DNA of 64,000 nucleotides from Clostridia bacterium (GTDB taxonomy: Bacteria; Bacillota; Clostridia; Oscillospirales; CAG-272): contig JAFUNJ010000007.1 in the NCBI GenBank assembly GCA_017482355.1, forward strand, positions 1 to 64,000, given 5' to 3'. Numbering within the stretch: the stretch's first letter is position 1; every line of letters begins with the position of its first letter. The translations under genes and the position numbers were made by a program. The notes under the pieces are model-generated. The model was not told the origin of the DNA and made no database searches. It worked only from the letters and a program-made list of their open reading frames with translations. Of the stretch, positions 62,389-64,000 are shown one piece after another.

Positions 62389-62439
62389 TTTCATTTATTA
62401 AGAATATGTTACCATTTTGTAATAATTAAAGCCGTTTTG

Positions 62440-62468
62440 TAGACTTTTTGCGCATAAAGAGTTATAAT
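62440..62468 (+). promoter_or_regulatory. Promoter of the DUF5685 / J-protein operon
   Basis: TAGACT (62440-62445), 17-base spacer, TATAAT (62463-62468), about 30 bases before the start codon. Confidence 0.6.
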
Positions 62469-62498
62469 ATTATATTATATATTACCATCGGAGGCAAA

Positions 62499-63320
62499 AT
62501 GTTCGGATATGTAACTCCCCTTGAGGGCGAGCTCAAGGTAAAAGAACAGCTTTTTTACAAAAGTGCATATTGCGGACTTTGCAAGACGATGGGAAAGCGC
62601 GTCTGCAACGAATCGAGATTGACGCTCAGCTACGACGTTGTTTTCCTAGCGCTCATCCGTTTTCTTCTGAGCGAAGAAAAGCTCGAATTCTATAAGGGAA
62701 GATGCTCGCTGTCACCATTCAAGAAAAAGGCGATAATGAAAAGCAATCCGTCGCTTGAATATTCGGCGGCAGTCGGAGCGCTTTTGGCGTATCACAATAT
62801 CGCCGACGACGTAAAGGACAAAAAGGGAATAAAGAGGGTTTTATCCCGTTTTCTTCTTTTTTCGGCAAAAAGGATGAAAAAGAAGGCGGCCCTTTCTGAC
62901 CTTGACTGTTTCATCAAAAACAAGCTCGATGAGCTTGATAAGCTCGAAAAGTCGGAAGAGGTAACTCTCGACTCCGCAGCGCAGATATTCGGCGAGCTTC
63001 TATCTGAGATCTTCGCAAACGGTTTTGACGGCGAAAAGAAGATCATCGCATCGGAGATCGGGTTGCATATCGGCAGATGGATATACATAGCCGACGCCGC
63101 GGACGACTTTGAAAAGGATAAAAAGCGCGGCGAATTTAATCCCCTTACCGAGCTTGCCCTGGAAAGAATAAAAATTTCACTTACTCTCGAGCTTGAAGCG
63201 ACATCACGTGCCGTTGAGCTCATAACCCCGTACGACGGCGGGATAATGAATATAGTAAAGAATATAATTTACCTCGGGCTTCCGTCCCGAGCAGACAAAA
63301 TAGTAAAGGAAGAAGCATAA
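62499..63320 (+). CDS. DUF5685 family protein
   Basis: A 273-residue, mostly helical protein of the DUF5685 family. The N-terminal [17 protein letters not shown], the cysteine motif [11 protein letters not shown] (about residues 26-36) and a helical bundle with [10 protein letters not shown] and [21 protein letters not shown] are diagnostic. The two acidic D-D motifs in helices recall helical isoprenoid-type enzymes, a similarity I cannot confirm. CGGAGG precedes the ATG at 62499. It is coupled (TAATG) to the J-domain gene, an association common in Clostridia. Confidence 0.82.
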   Translation: MFGYVTPLEGELKVKEQLFYKSAYCGLCKTMGKRVCNESRLTLSYDVVFLALIRFLLSEEKLEFYKGRCSLSPFKKKAIMKSNPSLEYSAAVGALLAYHNIADDVKDKKGIKRVLSRFLLFSAKRMKKKAALSDLDCFIKNKLDELDKLEKSEEVTLDSAAQIFGELLSEIFANGFDGEKKIIASEIGLHIGRWIYIADAADDFEKDKKRGEFNPLTELALERIKISLTLELEATSRAVELITPYDGGIMNIVKNIIYLGLPSRADKIVKEEA

Positions 63321-63955
63321 TGACAGATCCTTACAAGGTGCTTGGCGTTTCACGTGACGCAACAGATGAAGAAATAAAAAAGGCATATAGAGAGCTTGCG
63401 CGTAAGTATCACCCCGATAATTATGCGAACAGTCCGCTGTCCGATCTCGCGAGCGAGAAGATGAAGGAGATCAATACCGCCTACGACGAGATCCAGAAGA
63501 TCCGCGCCGCAGCATCAAGCGGACAGGGAGGTGACAGCTACGGCGGAAGCTATGGCTCATACGGAAGTACCTATACGGGTGACAATGCCGCAGAGTTCAA
63601 AAAGGTACGCGATTACATAAACATCGGACGCTATTCCGACGCCGATCTTATCCTCAATTCAATGCCTGTAGGCGCGCGTAATGCAGAGTGGAACTTCCTT
63701 AAGGGTTGCGTGCTTGCGCAGAAAAACTGGTTCTACGACGCGCAGAAATATTTTGAGACCGCATGCTATATGGATCCGAACAATATCGAATACCGTAACG
63801 CGCTGAACAGTATAAGAGCACGTGCTCAATCATACGGCGGCGGTTACCGTACGAGCACGGGCGGCGGAATGTCGGCGTGCGATTGCTGTCAGGGGCTCAT
63901 CTGCGCAGACTGCTGCTGTGAATGCTGTGGCGGAGACCTGATCCGTTGTTGCTGA
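63320..63955 (+). CDS. J-domain protein with cysteine-rich tail
   Basis: A 211-residue protein with an N-terminal J domain (about residues 3-62, HPD in KYHPDNY) that should stimulate DnaK, a Ser/Gly/Tyr linker, and a TPR-like helical region ([36 protein letters not shown]). The last 30 residues hold 11 cysteines ([17 protein letters not shown] at the end). No DnaJ zinc-finger domain of the usual kind is present. The tail could bind metal or be lipidated. Its ATG shares a base with the DUF5685 stop codon. Confidence 0.85.
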   Translation: MTDPYKVLGVSRDATDEEIKKAYRELARKYHPDNYANSPLSDLASEKMKEINTAYDEIQKIRAAASSGQGGDSYGGSYGSYGSTYTGDNAAEFKKVRDYINIGRYSDADLILNSMPVGARNAEWNFLKGCVLAQKNWFYDAQKYFETACYMDPNNIEYRNALNSIRARAQSYGGGYRTSTGGGMSACDCCQGLICADCCCECCGGDLIRCC

Positions 63956-63956
63956 T

Positions 63957-64000
63957 ATGAAGAGAAAACATTTGAAGAACAGTACGCGAATGCTCGCCGT
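63957..64000 (+). CDS. Start of a further gene, cut by the window end
   Basis: ATG at 63957, one base after the J-protein stop, opens a frame MKRKHLKNSTRMLA that reaches the window end. The basic start followed by the beginning of a hydrophobic stretch would suit a membrane or secreted protein. Too short to identify. If real it is a third gene of the DUF5685 / J-protein operon. Confidence 0.4.
   Translation, partial: MKRKHLKNSTRMLA

Overview
The window looks like chromosomal DNA of a spore-forming member of the Bacillota, class Clostridia, probably an uncultured gut or rumen lineage. The evidence is spoIIP and gpr in their Bacillus-like order, a mini-RNase III (MrnC), the zinc form of ribosomal protein S14, several small families typical of Clostridia (DUF4364, DUF5685, DUF6514, TSCPD), strong AGGAGG ribosome binding sites and TTGACA-17-TATAAT promoters. 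No rRNA, tRNA, CRISPR array, insertion sequence or prophage is visible.

Layout. 0.1-6.4 kb: a membrane-anchored alpha/beta hydrolase, then a MoxR ATPase / DUF58 / transglutaminase operon ending in mrnC. 6.4-9.5 kb: an AT-richer accessory patch of four envelope-directed genes, the first broken by a one-base frameshift. 9.5-11.7 kb (minus): gpr, spoIIP and a tiny secreted or membrane peptide, behind a forespore-sigma-like promoter. 11.9-16.4 kb: an oligopeptide-binding lipoprotein, DUF4364, a small sigma factor with a zinc-ribbon protein, and a membrane protein. 16.5-21.1 kb: an AraC regulator divergent from rhaB-rhaA-rhaD (rhamnose catabolism). 21.1-22.5 kb: an MFS-like protein and a small membrane protein. 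22.6-29.2 kb: upp, pncC, an LtaS-type sulfatase, proB-proA-proC and rnhA. 29.3-35.2 kb: an acyl-CoA synthetase with a TetR regulator, then galK and a membrane-inserted SMC/YhaN-like ATPase. 35.2-38.5 kb: a repeat patch, a SLOG protein, a lipoprotein and recA-recX-TSCPD, followed by a cluster of hairpin repeats.

38.8-55.8 kb is an almost canonical S10-spc-alpha ribosomal supercluster from rpsJ to rplQ, preceded by a divergent ECF S-component gene and a long 5' leader. It includes secY, adk, map, a KOW protein, infA, rpmJ and rpoA. infA has no ATG, GTG or TTG start and appears to initiate at CTG. The ecfA1-ecfA2-ecfT genes often found after rplQ are replaced by an inverted pair of REP-like repeats.

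56.2-64 kb: a second AraC regulator, apparently on an almost leaderless mRNA, divergent from a two-gene sugar-phosphate module. That module is a PfkB/HldE-like kinase fused to a HAD phosphatase, plus a GmhA-like isomerase, with a frameshifted small ORF in its leader. Then come a nitroreductase, a CPA2 antiporter, a DUF6514 protein, and a DUF5685 / J-domain pair whose J protein has a cysteine-rich tail. The strongest leads are the kinase-HAD/isomerase module, the CTG start of infA, the DUF5685/J-protein pair and the dispersed hairpin repeats. All functions are read from sequence motifs and family knowledge; no database search was run.
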